Shown here in pieces: positions 1 to 12,000 of a DNA stretch of 64,000 nt (positions within the stretch are counted from its first letter, which is position 1; the number at the start of each line of letters is the position of its first letter). Below the pieces are notes generated by a model, which was not told where the DNA came from, did no database searches, and was given only the letters and a program-made list of their open reading frames with translations. Source of the stretch: Siphonodentalium dalli (Eukaryota > Mollusca > Scaphopoda > Gadilida > Siphonodentaliidae). The DNA lies in NCBI GenBank assembly GCA_032622095.1, contig CP136064.1, forward strand, positions 6,627,512 through 6,691,511. The letters run 5' to 3'. The position numbers and the translations under genes were made by a program.

Positions 1-360
1 GATCATACAGACAACACATGCACATACCTCCCAGGACCTTACAGTCACTCCATATATACATAATCAACACATAGATGACCATGTAGCTATATCCATACAC
101 CACACCAATGACTATACAGGTACACCGGTTGCACCCGTACTGAATATACACAATCATACACCATAGGTCACTCCATGCATATCGATTGACCTCACACCTG
201 ACCATGACCTCTCCCTGTATACCTAGATGCATCTTACCATGGACAACCCACTAATAACCATATAGTCACTCATTGTATACCTACTCACATCAGTCATGAC
301 ATACAATAACTCCCTGTATACATATTCACCTCACATATGATCATAAAGTAACTCCCTGGC
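1..360. repeat. Degenerate AC-rich minisatellite-like tract
   Basis: Imperfect reiteration of phrases such as gtcactcc, tccctgtatac and cacctcacat at irregular spacing of about 50-60 bases. No ORF of note. The tract probably continues upstream of the window. Confidence 0.4.
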
Positions 361-689
361 TATGATCTTGGCATCCACACTGTATCATGTTGACTTTGTT
401 TTATCATAATGGACCAGAATAGCCAAAGATTATGATCCATCTCAGTTCTGTATCAAAGTTCTGCCCATTTCCTTTCAATAAATGTGGCCAAAATTACAAA
501 AGAGGTTCTCAGCATAATTGCATACTTTAAAATGAATTTGGCATGCTCCAAAAGGAACTGAGACACCCAGAATAGAACATGTAGTTGTCAGTTAATTAAA
601 TAGCATGTATAATAACCAAGTGAGTCACAATATGCTACCTTTTCGGATAATGCAGAGATTAATGTTCGGGATATATGTAAAAAATTAAC
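361..689. other. Gene-free spacer with weak repeat similarity
   Basis: No gene seen. The phrase aaagttctgcccatttcc near 456 resembles aaagttctgttcatttct near 1155, so the spacer probably belongs to the same repeat family as the next block. Confidence 0.3.
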
Positions 690-1720
690 ATTCTACAAAT
701 TTGGTTGCCATTTTGGAAGCCATCTTGAGCAATTCAATCTATAAACACTGTAGTGTGATACATTTAAAATAGAACAAAACAATAAACACCTTTCAATCCA
801 AAGATAGTTATATTTTACCTGAAAAAATGGTCCAAACCTGAAAAGTGAATTTTTGCCCATATTTATGTCAAGTTTTTGAGAGAAAAGTCCAATATTTTTG
901 ACGATGTCAGGGGTGACAATAGTAACAATTAACCATGGTGCATCAGACATGTTAGTATTAAATGTATAGAATGCAGAATAGCCAATTTTATACATCAACC
1001 ACAACTTGTAAGCGATTGCAGGACACGCTGGTGTAATATTTACCATTTTCCATATTTTGGCGGCCATATTGGCAGCCATTTTGAGCCAAAGTAAGAATTT
1101 TGGTTCCAGTGATTTGGAATATTGATAGTTAATGATATGCCTGACTTACATTACAAAGTTCTGTTCATTTCTTGTTGAAATATGACTAGAATCCCAATTG
1201 TGATATTTTGTGAAATTTTATACCGCATTCTGTAAAATCGAATTTTTGAGGGATCGGAAGGCGTTAGGACCCCAGTAATTGCATATTTCGTTGTTCCAAT
1301 GATCAGTTAATATACAAAACACAAAATAAAGTTGCATTACTCAACCAGTTCCAAACAGCATGAATTGATCTAGAAGACATTTGTGAAAAAATGTTATATT
1401 TTCAACTTCCGGTGGCCATTTTGGCGGCCATCTTGGATGGTGAGTTTAAATTTTGGCTCAAAAATATGTCATTATGTCTCAGCTTCACGAAAATATATAC
1501 GTTTGTATACATTTTACAAGATTTTCCCGCTATAATTTGCATAAACTGACTTAGGGTCTGGGCTGAAAAACGGCGGCCATTATGGACGCCATTTTGTCTG
1601 GAGTCTACACGGCCACTTTTTTTTCTTGTTAACATTGCTTAAAAGTTGAAGGACATAATAAGGAACAAAATGAGTGGGGTGAAGTTAAGTCCCAGGGGGG
1701 TGCAAGGGTACCCTTATTAG
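690..1720 (-). repeat. Dispersed ~1 kb repeat with reiterated GCCATNTTGGCGGCCAT words
   Basis: The word family gccattttgg..gccatcttg recurs near 703, 1062, 1415 and 1575. The block ends with a segment (about 1640-1720: ggacataataaggaacaaaa, gagtggggtgaagtt) whose reverse complement occurs at about 31130-31190. A related array in the opposite orientation occupies 31130-32190. The core on the opposite strand reads AAGATGGCNGCC, close to the YY1 consensus. Short minus-strand ORFs inside the block are incidental. Confidence 0.6.
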
Positions 1721-1729
1721 CTCCCGGAC

Positions 1730-2130
1730 TATATGTGATAGAATCTGTCATTTTTAAGAAATACCGGTACCATTTAAGGTACGGTACTACGGTACCAAAT
1801 GTGAGCATGTTCGTCCGTCTGTCGTACCGTGGTCACAATTTTGTCCGAACTTTTATTCCTACATTTTCTGGTCAATATTTTGTATACGCCCGTTTGAAAA
1901 ACGGGACGTATAATGTAATCAGTCTGTCTGTCCGTCCGTTAACAATTTTTTTCATGAATTCAAAACGTTTTTTTTTTAAATTGGTATCTGAGCGTTTCAG
2001 CCAAAAATACACGTCAAGTTCGAATATGGGTTCGGTCCGATGAGTTATACCATTTTTCGACTTAGAATTTTTTCCCAAAAGTGTTTAGTGGGCGGAGGCT
2101 CTGCCCAATTTTTTAATTGTGCACAAAAGC
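1730..2130 (+). repeat. CGTCCGTC-type dispersed repeat, copy 1
   Basis: Contains a small hairpin (tacgcccgtttgaaaaacgg followed by acgta), then ctgtctgtccgtccgt, then a conserved stretch including caagttcgaatatgggttcg and gatgagttatacc. The same order recurs near 5590-5900 and 12615-12960, with weaker relatives near 4370-4470, 9470-9600 and 59571-59770. Confidence 0.6.
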
Positions 2131-2198
2131 TACCGGTACCAGTAACATTCGCCGCTTACACATTTAAATTTGAGCTGGCCGCTTACAGTAACGCCCAA

Positions 2199-2313
2199 AG
2201 AATTATGGGTACTTTTTCAGGATTTAGTTAGAAATATGGCTTGTCGAGGGCTTTCCAATGAATGGCAACAAGCCATATTTCCGACTAAATCCTGAAAAAG
2301 TACCCATAATTCT
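2199..2313. repeat. Near-perfect inverted repeat (MITE-like hairpin)
   Basis: Arms 2199-2244 and 2268-2313 are reverse complements over about 46 bases, with a 23-base loop. The outer end reads agaattatgggtacttttt. A partial relative of the arm (aagccatatttcc and actaaatcctgaaaaa) occurs near 13046-13085. Confidence 0.85.
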
Positions 2314-2813
2314 GATGTGGTTAAGTGGTCAATTACTTTGGATATTGAATAAAATCAACAATTTTGTGAATTTGTAAAACATTCAAATGCTGTTATATTC
2401 CATATCCCAATATGGACACCCATGTACATGTATGTACCAAATGTTATTCATATCTACCAAGAAACAAACGAAAACACTTCATGACAACCCGCTTACACCT
2501 TTTACTTGGAGCTGAACTTTATAGTGTGTCCCCGCTTGTTGCCATTCAACAGAAAGCCCTCAGGGATATCGCTTGACCTCGTTGTACATGTAGTCACGGT
2601 ATGACCGCGGTCAGGTAAAGGGGTCGATTAATTAAAGCATACCGGTAGCTGTACATGTAGGACATCCATCGTCATGTGTGTCCCAGAAGCCTAACACATA
2701 TTGCCATGTGCAGACAGTAGAATTGTACTCAATATTTGGAACCCATCCCAAAGACTCCAATGGACCGGTACCGATACATGTAACTCTTTATTATGTTAGA
2801 TGACTACAAATAG
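2314..2813. other. Spacer upstream of the multi-exon gene
   Basis: No ORF or recognisable promoter. Several tacatgta words are present. If the gene that starts below has a further 5' exon or a promoter, it should lie here or upstream; I could not identify either. Confidence 0.3.
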
Positions 2814-3009
2814 CACGTCGTCGAGTTTCTTGATGATGATCAACGCATTGAACGCAACGTGGCAATCGTGTCATCACGCTGGTATGATGCAAAGCACGGA
2901 ACAACATAATGGCCAGTACGTAAGTCAGAGACCACCAAGAAGGCGAAAAATCACAGCAGGGTGAAAGAGGACTGGACGAAGCACCGGGAGAAGATTCTTC
3001 ATTCCACAG
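2814..3009 (+). CDS. Exon 1 as seen, with premature TAA at 2907-2909
   Basis: The acceptor is taken as aaatag before 2814; its pyrimidine tract is poor. The donor is ACAG/gtagat. The frame reads HVVEFLDDD...SSRWYDAKHGTT, then TAA, then WPVRKSETTKKAK...HREKILHSTG. The split last codon (G + GC) joins exon 2 in frame. The 5' boundary is less certain than the other exon ends. Confidence 0.55.
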
Positions 3010-6000
3010 GTAGATTTATCATGCTGCATGTACCGTAATGCCCAAAGTATATTTCCATTTCAGGGTTTCCGCTAGGGGTCGGGGGAATGGGTCCGGTAGC
3101 TGCTATGGGGGAAACCCAGTAAATAATTAAATATATGAAGACCGATTTATCTGTAATTTTGCCATTTACCGTACCGGCCGATGTATATTAAAGTCGCAAC
3201 TTTCTAACCCAATTTCCCTTATTAAAAACTTCCTGCAAGTTATGGATCGAAATGTCATGAGGGGCATTTTTCATCAGGATTTTGAGAAACAAACGGCAAT
3301 CACAGGTAAGCAACAAGACAAAATGCCGGCGGAAACTAAATCTAAAAAGGTGATAAATCCGATATTAAAAAAAAAGAAATAAACAAACCCATTCTCACTG
3401 TGTCTGTGTGTCTTTATTTTATTCCCTGTCTCACACATTTATATCAAATTATATGTATTAGTATCTGATAATTCAACTGCAAAAGAGCAGCAAAACATTG
3501 GGCGTCCTTGACCTGACTAATAAGTGTGGACATGTGCATGATATTCAATGACTGCTGTATTATAGCTTTGATATTCAAACCAACTAGATGACGTCACATC
3601 TGAATGATTATCTAAGACAGCCCGGGAACAAGCATTAGACAAACTCTTACTCTGAATGGGACATTGACGCGAAGCCACGAACTTGTGTATAACGTTGCAC
3701 AAAGATTCTTTAATGATTATCTCCATTAGCCCAAACGTTTTCATGCTTCAGTTCGCGACAATGAGGCAACCACTAAATTAACGATCCATTGCCCTAAAAC
3801 AACAGTAAGCCAAGTCGCAATTTTATAGTACTATAAATGATACGATATTTGTGTGTTTCCTCATGCCTCAAATTATACACATGTTTTATACAAGTTGGAA
3901 TAATGATGAATGAATTAGTACAAACGCCTCATCAATATTTACGTCAAGATAATTAATTAGGCAGTTTTTATGATCCACGTTCCCATACTCTGAAGTAAAT
4001 TGAACCAATGATACATGTATCTCCCTTGATAGGGAATTCCCCAACAATCACGTGGGAAATCCCGTGGAACTATTTGTGGGGTGTAACTATTTATGGTTTG
4101 TTCATGCTGTTATTTTTTGTCTGAAGATGTACTGTGTCGATTCGATTTGGTCATTATTAATGAAAATAGGATTAGATATCATATATAGCCTGCCGAGACA
4201 GACAAGACTGAATACGTTTTTAATATCGTCATTTATTTGTGTATGAACAGGATTTCATGGCAAAGGTCGGCAGGGGGAATGGGTCCGGTCGGAGGACCCT
4301 GCATTTAGACCCAGCAGAATTATGGAAAATTTTATATTTATATTTAAGAAAAATGGAGGGGGGTATCGGTATACTGAATTGACTGCGTCTGTCCGTCAAC
4401 CGTATGTCCGTCCATCCGCTCTGATAACTCCACAATGGAATGTCCAATCTTAATTAAATTTGGTATGTTAATTACCTACCGGGTATGACAATGCCTTCAT
4501 ACACATGGTTAAATGATGTTCATGTTTCACTGTTTGTTTGAAATTTTCTCATGTGGGGGTATGTTCAGCACCATTGGTGCAACCTCTTGTTTTATTTTTT
4601 GGAACAAGAATTTATAACAATAGTGGAAAGTATCAATTTGCAAGGCATTCTTTGAAAATGACTGTACACTCACAAAACATGTGTTGTGCTTGAAAATCCT
4701 TTTCGAATGGTAAATAATGTCAAAAATGCACATTTTTCAAGTACATAGTGTCGTTTAAGGGTGACACATTTTTATAAGAAATCCCATTAATACATGTAGT
4801 TTAAAACAGTATTTGTGCTTAGCGCTTGCATCAGACATATTACATTTTGAGAATAAATGCGTAATGCTTGAAGCCTTCATAAACATCTGGTACATGATTC
4901 ATATAAATTGTTATTTAAGTAAATTAATGAGTCTTGGATCCATTGTGGTTATTGTGTTCTGATCAGGAGAGAAACATAGTGAAGAAAGGTTCACACAAAA
5001 TTGATCTCACAACCAGAACACTAACTACAATAGATCAGCCGAAACGATAACATAAAAACTTAACAGTCCCGGAGAGCATTTAGTTGACCTTAGAAGAGGC
5101 ATGCATACCGGTATTCTCTAACGGTAAATGAAATATGGGTTGATAAAAAAATGGGCCTTGACATCAAAAGAGTTTAGGGCATTACTGTAGCTGATTGATT
5201 GTGAAGTTAATTATTGGCAAATTTGCTAGAACAGATACAGTAGCTTGCATTTATATACCTGTATTACATGTAGTGCCGGTATCAGCAAAACCAAATGCAA
5301 AGTCTAATTTTAGCTTTTATTTTATTTTAGGCAAATATGACACAGCAGTGAGGAAGATGACATTGTCGGAGATGGTATCAGATGTTGCATCTGAGGATGA
5401 ATCCCGGGCTCGTACGAGGCAACGGTTAGTTTATGTTTAATATGAATGTTTTTGGGGGGGCTTCTATCGCAGTGAGCTGTCTTGCTTTACAATGTGGGAA
5501 GATTCTGTGTTTATAAATAATTTATCTTTTTAGACACATGTAAGCCCATATGGTTTCACATAATATACACAATTTTATATTGTATTGATGTAAATTTGGA
5601 AGAATATATGTCCATCCGTCTGTTAACATTTTGGTTTCCGATCGATAACTTGAGCAAGAATAATAACTTGGTATGTGGCTCAATCATATCAAAATACAGG
5701 TCAAGTGCGAATTTGCGTATGGTCCGATGATTTTTGCGTGAATTCTCTGGAATTCTGCTAATTTTTCGGCTTAGTCCAATTCTCTCTTGAACTTTTTGTT
5801 TCGAATATGGGTTCAGTCCGATGAGTTATACCCATTTTTCGACTTAGAATGTTTTCCAGAAATGTTAAGTAGGGGCCCAAGTTTTCAATAGTGCACCCCC
5901 TGGTACCCCTTTTTATTTTGAATGTATAAATAGTGACCCATTTTTTGTGTGCAGTAATGGCCCTTTTTTGAATTGAAATTCATCTGATCCTTCGGTTTCG

Positions 6001-9000
6001 TGCTGGAAATGTGATTAATTATTTATATATATGCATGTAGTAATTATTAAGGGCAAACAATTTTTATACACACCTAACAATTATTATGGGCAAACAACGG
6101 GCGTATTTAACCACGCCCCGATGGCGTGCTCTTGTATAAACATTCTTTTTAAATATTTTTATCTATAATTACAGAGTGCCCTCAATGGCCCGCTTCTCAT
6201 CAGATGATGAACAACCGCCACCCAAAGTTTCTGATCCCTTCAGAAACAAGAGAACCAGGTCACCAATCAGGTCACCCATCAGATCTCCCATAAGAAATGC
6301 ACCTAATGAGTCACCATCACCACATAGATATACAGCATTCAGGTCACCATCCAGATCACCTGTTGCTCCACACTCAATATTTGACAAGATGACTGAGCGT
6401 GGTAATAAAGCACTCTTTTACTTAAAAATCATGTTTGTACATGATGCTACATGTGTACTTAAAAATCATGTTCATGCATGATGCTTCGTGTACTACTTGA
6501 CAATTGTCTTGGCTTCTTCTTGTGATATTGATTTATGGTAAAGAGTTGCAATTTTTATATGATCAGAGCTATATTGATCTGTCATTCGATATCATCATTA
6601 CTTCAGATATGCATCATCTCATGGACGCACCATTGTTTAATGTCTATTGATATGGATCAGATCTAGACCATGAAATTATTTTTCATCATATCACAATTGT
6701 TTTTGAAACTTTGTTCGAAAATGCATATTATTGTCTGCATTTTGCAGATGATTTGCTCAGTTTGGCTCATATATTAATTTGATATCTAATACTACCAAAC
6801 CTTTTTGTTACAGCTCTGTTGATCAAAATTATTGAGACAACAGAAAAACACACGACTGCTATAAAAGATCTGCAGCAGGCCATGTTGAAAATGAATGATC
6901 AAAGAGAAGGGGTAAGCAGTTTTAGTCATAATTATAAAGACTGACACTTATATAGTCGGTTTACCACTCAGGACCCAGTGCACATCGCCAATTGATACTC
7001 CAGTTGTCTTAGTTACGGTAGGGATGCCACAATAAAATATATTTACTAATGAATAATCGGCCGAAACTAATCAACGATTATCGATTAATCGTACCTATAT
7101 AATAACCTTGTGAAATATGAACAAAGTAGTACAGAAGTAAACACTGACGTAGGTTGCTTAAGATGAGGATAAATATACCAATATACTGAGCCATTACAAG
7201 AAATTACGTGGGAAATGTATTCCTTTTACCTGGGATTGTTTGTTCGGGTGGAACCCTGAATGGCCGAGCACAGAGGGGGTTGCTATTTGTTACTATTTCG
7301 CGATGTAGTAAATTTGCATGAAAACAAACGCGTAAATCTATAACTGAAACCGAACGTTAAAACTGCTGATTAAATGATTAGCAAAAAAACTGATCAATAT
7401 TGTCCTGTCGATGATTAGTCGAATAATCGTGACAAGCCCTTGTCTTAATTCCTGAAAAGTAACCAACTGCAGTCATTTTAAAGAGCTGAACTGGTAGACC
7501 GGAATGCCAATGAGGTACCTAATTTACATTTCAGTGGGATAATCATGATATTCAGGGTTTCAACCAAGGAATACTATATATGCATTGCACACCATGGCAC
7601 ATTCACATGTCAAAAGCACTGATTAATACGACATGATCGCATTATCCTACATCTGCTGTGCCATGCTTGGTAGGTTAAAGAGATAAGCAATGTTCATTTG
7701 TGTTTCAACTGAGCTTGTTGCGCATTAATCCATATATCATTAATTAACAATGATTGACTCACACATTGCCCCAAATTATGTCCTATACACGAGTGTACAA
7801 AGTTTGTTTAAAAATATAGTGTTTTCCATGTAGATTGCTCTAATAGTATCTATCAGAGTATATTATAAATACATTGTGTAACAGCCAATTCCCTTGTTTG
7901 CCATGAAGCGACTTGCAAGGAGATGATATTATCATATGGTGATTGCTGGCACCCCACCATAAGCTAACCACATTGTAAACACGACACATGAATTCATGTA
8001 ATAATGACTCATCCCAAATTGAATTCTTTGATGAGCTGAGATAAAAATATGATTGCAATATAAATTCATTATAGTACACTTTATGACTTGAGTAGGAATT
8101 GTTCAAAATATTTATTTATTTAAATATGTTCAAATACGTTTTTTCTGAATGCTTAAAAGAAAATGTATCTATTTTGTTTGTATATGGTATCGGAATTACA
8201 TATTTGCTTGTTGTTGATCTCTATTTGTGGCCGATATTAAAGAATAAATATTTCTTTTGCAGGACTCGGATTTAGATGACCTAAATGAATTCGAAGAGAA
8301 ACGCAATTCAAGCTCCGTTCAAAAGCATATGGTGAGTTAATATATGACGATCTGCATAGTGAATATTGGTAGATTGTTCAGGGATGTGTTTTTTTCCGTT
8401 TGGCCGATTTTGGGTCCCATTTTCTATTGTGAATCATCTGGATCTCCCAATATCTACATCAATAACTCCCAACTTGTTCTGAATAGTCAATGGTATCAAA
8501 TAATTAAATTCAAAACACGGGTTCAGTAAATCAGGTCTGGATTGATCCTTGGCACAATCCAGACATAATTTAATGGATAAATTTTGTATATTTTATTGTC
8601 GACTGGGGACGTGTTACATAAGGTCAGGCTTGTTATTTTCAGACAGGTGATTGTCCTGAGCTGCAGTCGATCGCCTAAATTTAAAATTATGCAGACAAAT
8701 TCATGATTCAACCATTTTGGCGAAGTTACAGCGGCGTGAGCGTGTTAGCAAATAATTGTAAAGGAAGCTTAGAATGTATGGCTACCAAACATTTCACCTT
8801 GCCGGTAGTTAGTTGATGCTGACTCGCATGTCTTCATTTGGTTTCAAATTGTCCTCTAATTTCGTTCAAGCAACCTATGTGTTCTGTGCAACAAAATATG
8901 CTAATAGTCCACTTCTCTCTCTAATCCACATTATTATATTTTGGATCTATTTAAATCTTGAATCCAAATATTCCTGCATCAGCACACAAACTTAAATTGA

Positions 9001-12000
9001 CTGAGTGGTCTTCCTGGCAGAGTGCCCCCCTTTTAACATTTGACATCAACCATAGATGGCCCTCATGGGGTCATTTAAGGGGAACCATAATGGCCCTCCT
9101 AAAATTTTGAAAATTACCAGTGAGTCCTGCCAAAACAGCATTGCACACACTCAGTCTTATTGCTGTTCAACTTCAGCTTAGGGCAATCCCTCAAAGGATT
9201 CATGAAAATTGATTCTAGCTCTTACACTTACACTTGCATATTGTTCTTCATTCACTTGCATATTGTTCTTCATTGACAAATTATTCTTGCTTGTGGTGCT
9301 GCACTGTGTCTGTTGACCGTTGATTTCCATGTTTAACGCATGGCATTAAAAATACTGGATACATCATATTTACCATTGAAATTTGTCTGTAATTATTTAT
9401 TTTTATTTTTAAAAACCCTAATATTGCATGCCATCCCTCAAATAGTCTTCTAAAATTTGTCCCCCCACGTATGACCAGAGAAATGGAATTGACTGTTCCT
9501 ATTCGTCAAGGCCTCTGTGCCTCGATCCTCCCTCAGTCAGACTTTCAATTATAACTGCTTTCTCCTGAAAATTGTAGAGGTGTGGCTTGACTGACTTAAA
9601 AGAAAAGTTTTAAATAGCACAAATATTCTGTTTTAATGATGTGAGACACACTGAGAAAGTCATGTTTCATAAATGATGTCTAATGCATGTAAATACCCGG
9701 TAACTGCTTGTGGAAATTGTCTAAATCACTCGGCACATCTCCTGTTGCCATGATGTTGGTGGTTTTAACTAAAGAATCTAATTGCAATTTCAGGTCAACA
9801 GGTATCGTCTAATGGGTGGAAGCAGTGCCAGTGACGTCATACAAGACATGCTGAGAAAAACTCTTTCCAAGCAGTTAGCTGTGAAATACAAATATACTGG
9901 CATTAGTTTGAAAGAAAAAAAACTAGCATTCTGCAAATACCAGAAGTTGATCTCTGTGATGAAAAGTAAGTGCAATTTGTCATTCCTTCCAAAACATCTA
10001 AATAATGATTATTTATATTATAATTCCTGTTATGCTGATCAAGCCTGATATTGGATACATCTTTTTTTTCCTGTAGTTTGGGCACCCTCATAAAAAATAT
10101 GGCTGCCATCAGCCAACTTTGTTTTTCTCAAAATATCCTTATGCGTGGCCTTGAGTGTCTATTTATGTTCTAATGGATCAGGAAATTTATCTTTTAAGCT
10201 TGACCTCATGAAAAACATGGCCGTTGATAAATATTTTCCCAAAATGTTGTGTTGCACGTCCTATATTGTCTATTATACCAATGATCATGAAATTTATTCT
10301 GTGGGTTACCACCTATATGTAGACTGAACCTACCCTTGTAACCTTTACTTTAAAATGAACATGGCCAGTCGGCCTTTTTGTCCAAAATATCATTTAGCAT
10401 GATTTAGAAAGTTTATTTATATACCACATCGTGAATTTTTTTTTTAAATATTGGTAGTCTGGAACTTTGACCCCCCTCAAAACATGACCCTGGTGACCAT
10501 CTTGGATTTTCCTGAAATATAATTCACCACCACATTTGTGTGTACCATGAAATATGTTCTGTTACAAAATATGCTTTAACAGAGACTAGATGCTCTCAGA
10601 CTGGCATGCCATGAAATTATCACCATTGAAATTACTGCTACAGTACATTAGCTGTAAGTGTGTGGATTTCTCCCACCATAAACTGGCAATGTCGTGACAT
10701 TAAACCCCTATCAAACAAACAATAACCTATACCAGGTGAGAATTAACTGAAATTGCGCTCGATTAAGTTCAGTATCATTGATAACCTCGTTAATTTTGTA
10801 CCTTGGTCTGATATTTTTAAAACTTTTTCTGGCATGTTATGAATGTGAAGTTGGAGGCTTGCCGTACAAAAAAAATACTGAATTTTATCTTCATGTACTC
10901 TACTTATTGAACATTTTTGAATAAATTTAAATTGTTTTGGTACAATAATAAACTCTGGATATAATTTTACAATGTTGTAGCCTGAATAAAGAAATGAATG
11001 TACTTTGTTATATCTGGTGCAGTTTCACTTATTCTCGACTTTTATACTTTCAGAAGGGGCAAGAAAACAAAAGGAGACGAGAGATCTCACTGACCAAGAA
11101 TTCAAGACAATAGCTGGCAAATGGGTTCTAAATTCGAAAGCTAGGTGCTTTGGAAGAAGCAAGAAGAAACAAAATGTTATAGTTGTAAGTGCTATTTAAA
11201 ATGCAAATAACCAAAACAGCCATGGCTTAATTAACTCTCTCAGTGCCAGGGCCGATATTTGTATCATCTCATATTTCCTTGATTTCAAATTTATTGATTA
11301 TAATAATTAATTCATCGTTAAGTTAATTAAGTATAAGTAATAAATTATAAGCACCTCCCCTGTTGATCACTGACAGGGATCGAAATAACTGTGGATGGTT
11401 TTAATACACGGCGATTAGTCGATCATGGGTATCATTCGCAAGCTAGTTGCCGACTTGTAAATCTTTTGAAAGCCGCCTCAAAGAGTTAAGAAACTATAAT
11501 TCTGCGTTTGTCAATGGGACACTTTATTTCTTGGCCAAGCTTTGCGTTGGACATAAATATATTTGTCAGCAATCTGTAAGATTCCATTATCTATGAACAT
11601 TAAAGACATTCTAGAGATTTAGTTATGGAAACAGTGATCAGGTGAACACAACAAAAAATGCTAGTCAATTTCAGAAAACTGCTATACAACTTCAATAATT
11701 GAATAGCAATTCGCTATTCTATTTTAAAATAGCCTCAACATGAAATTGAGGCTATATATCTGATTCTTTTCATTAAATAATAAATATATATACCTGCCTC
11801 CTTGATTACTTATAAAAAATCATTCCCTGAGGAAGTATTTCGTTTTTATGGCCTAACATTATAGTCAATAGATTTGGTAAATTGAATATGAGTTTGACAC
11901 AAAAATCCGCCCGGGCACTGAAAGATATAGTTTTGAAACTGACTTCAAATTTAAAATTTAGTTTTTTGAACCTAGTTCTTGATATTTGATTTTCCAGGAT

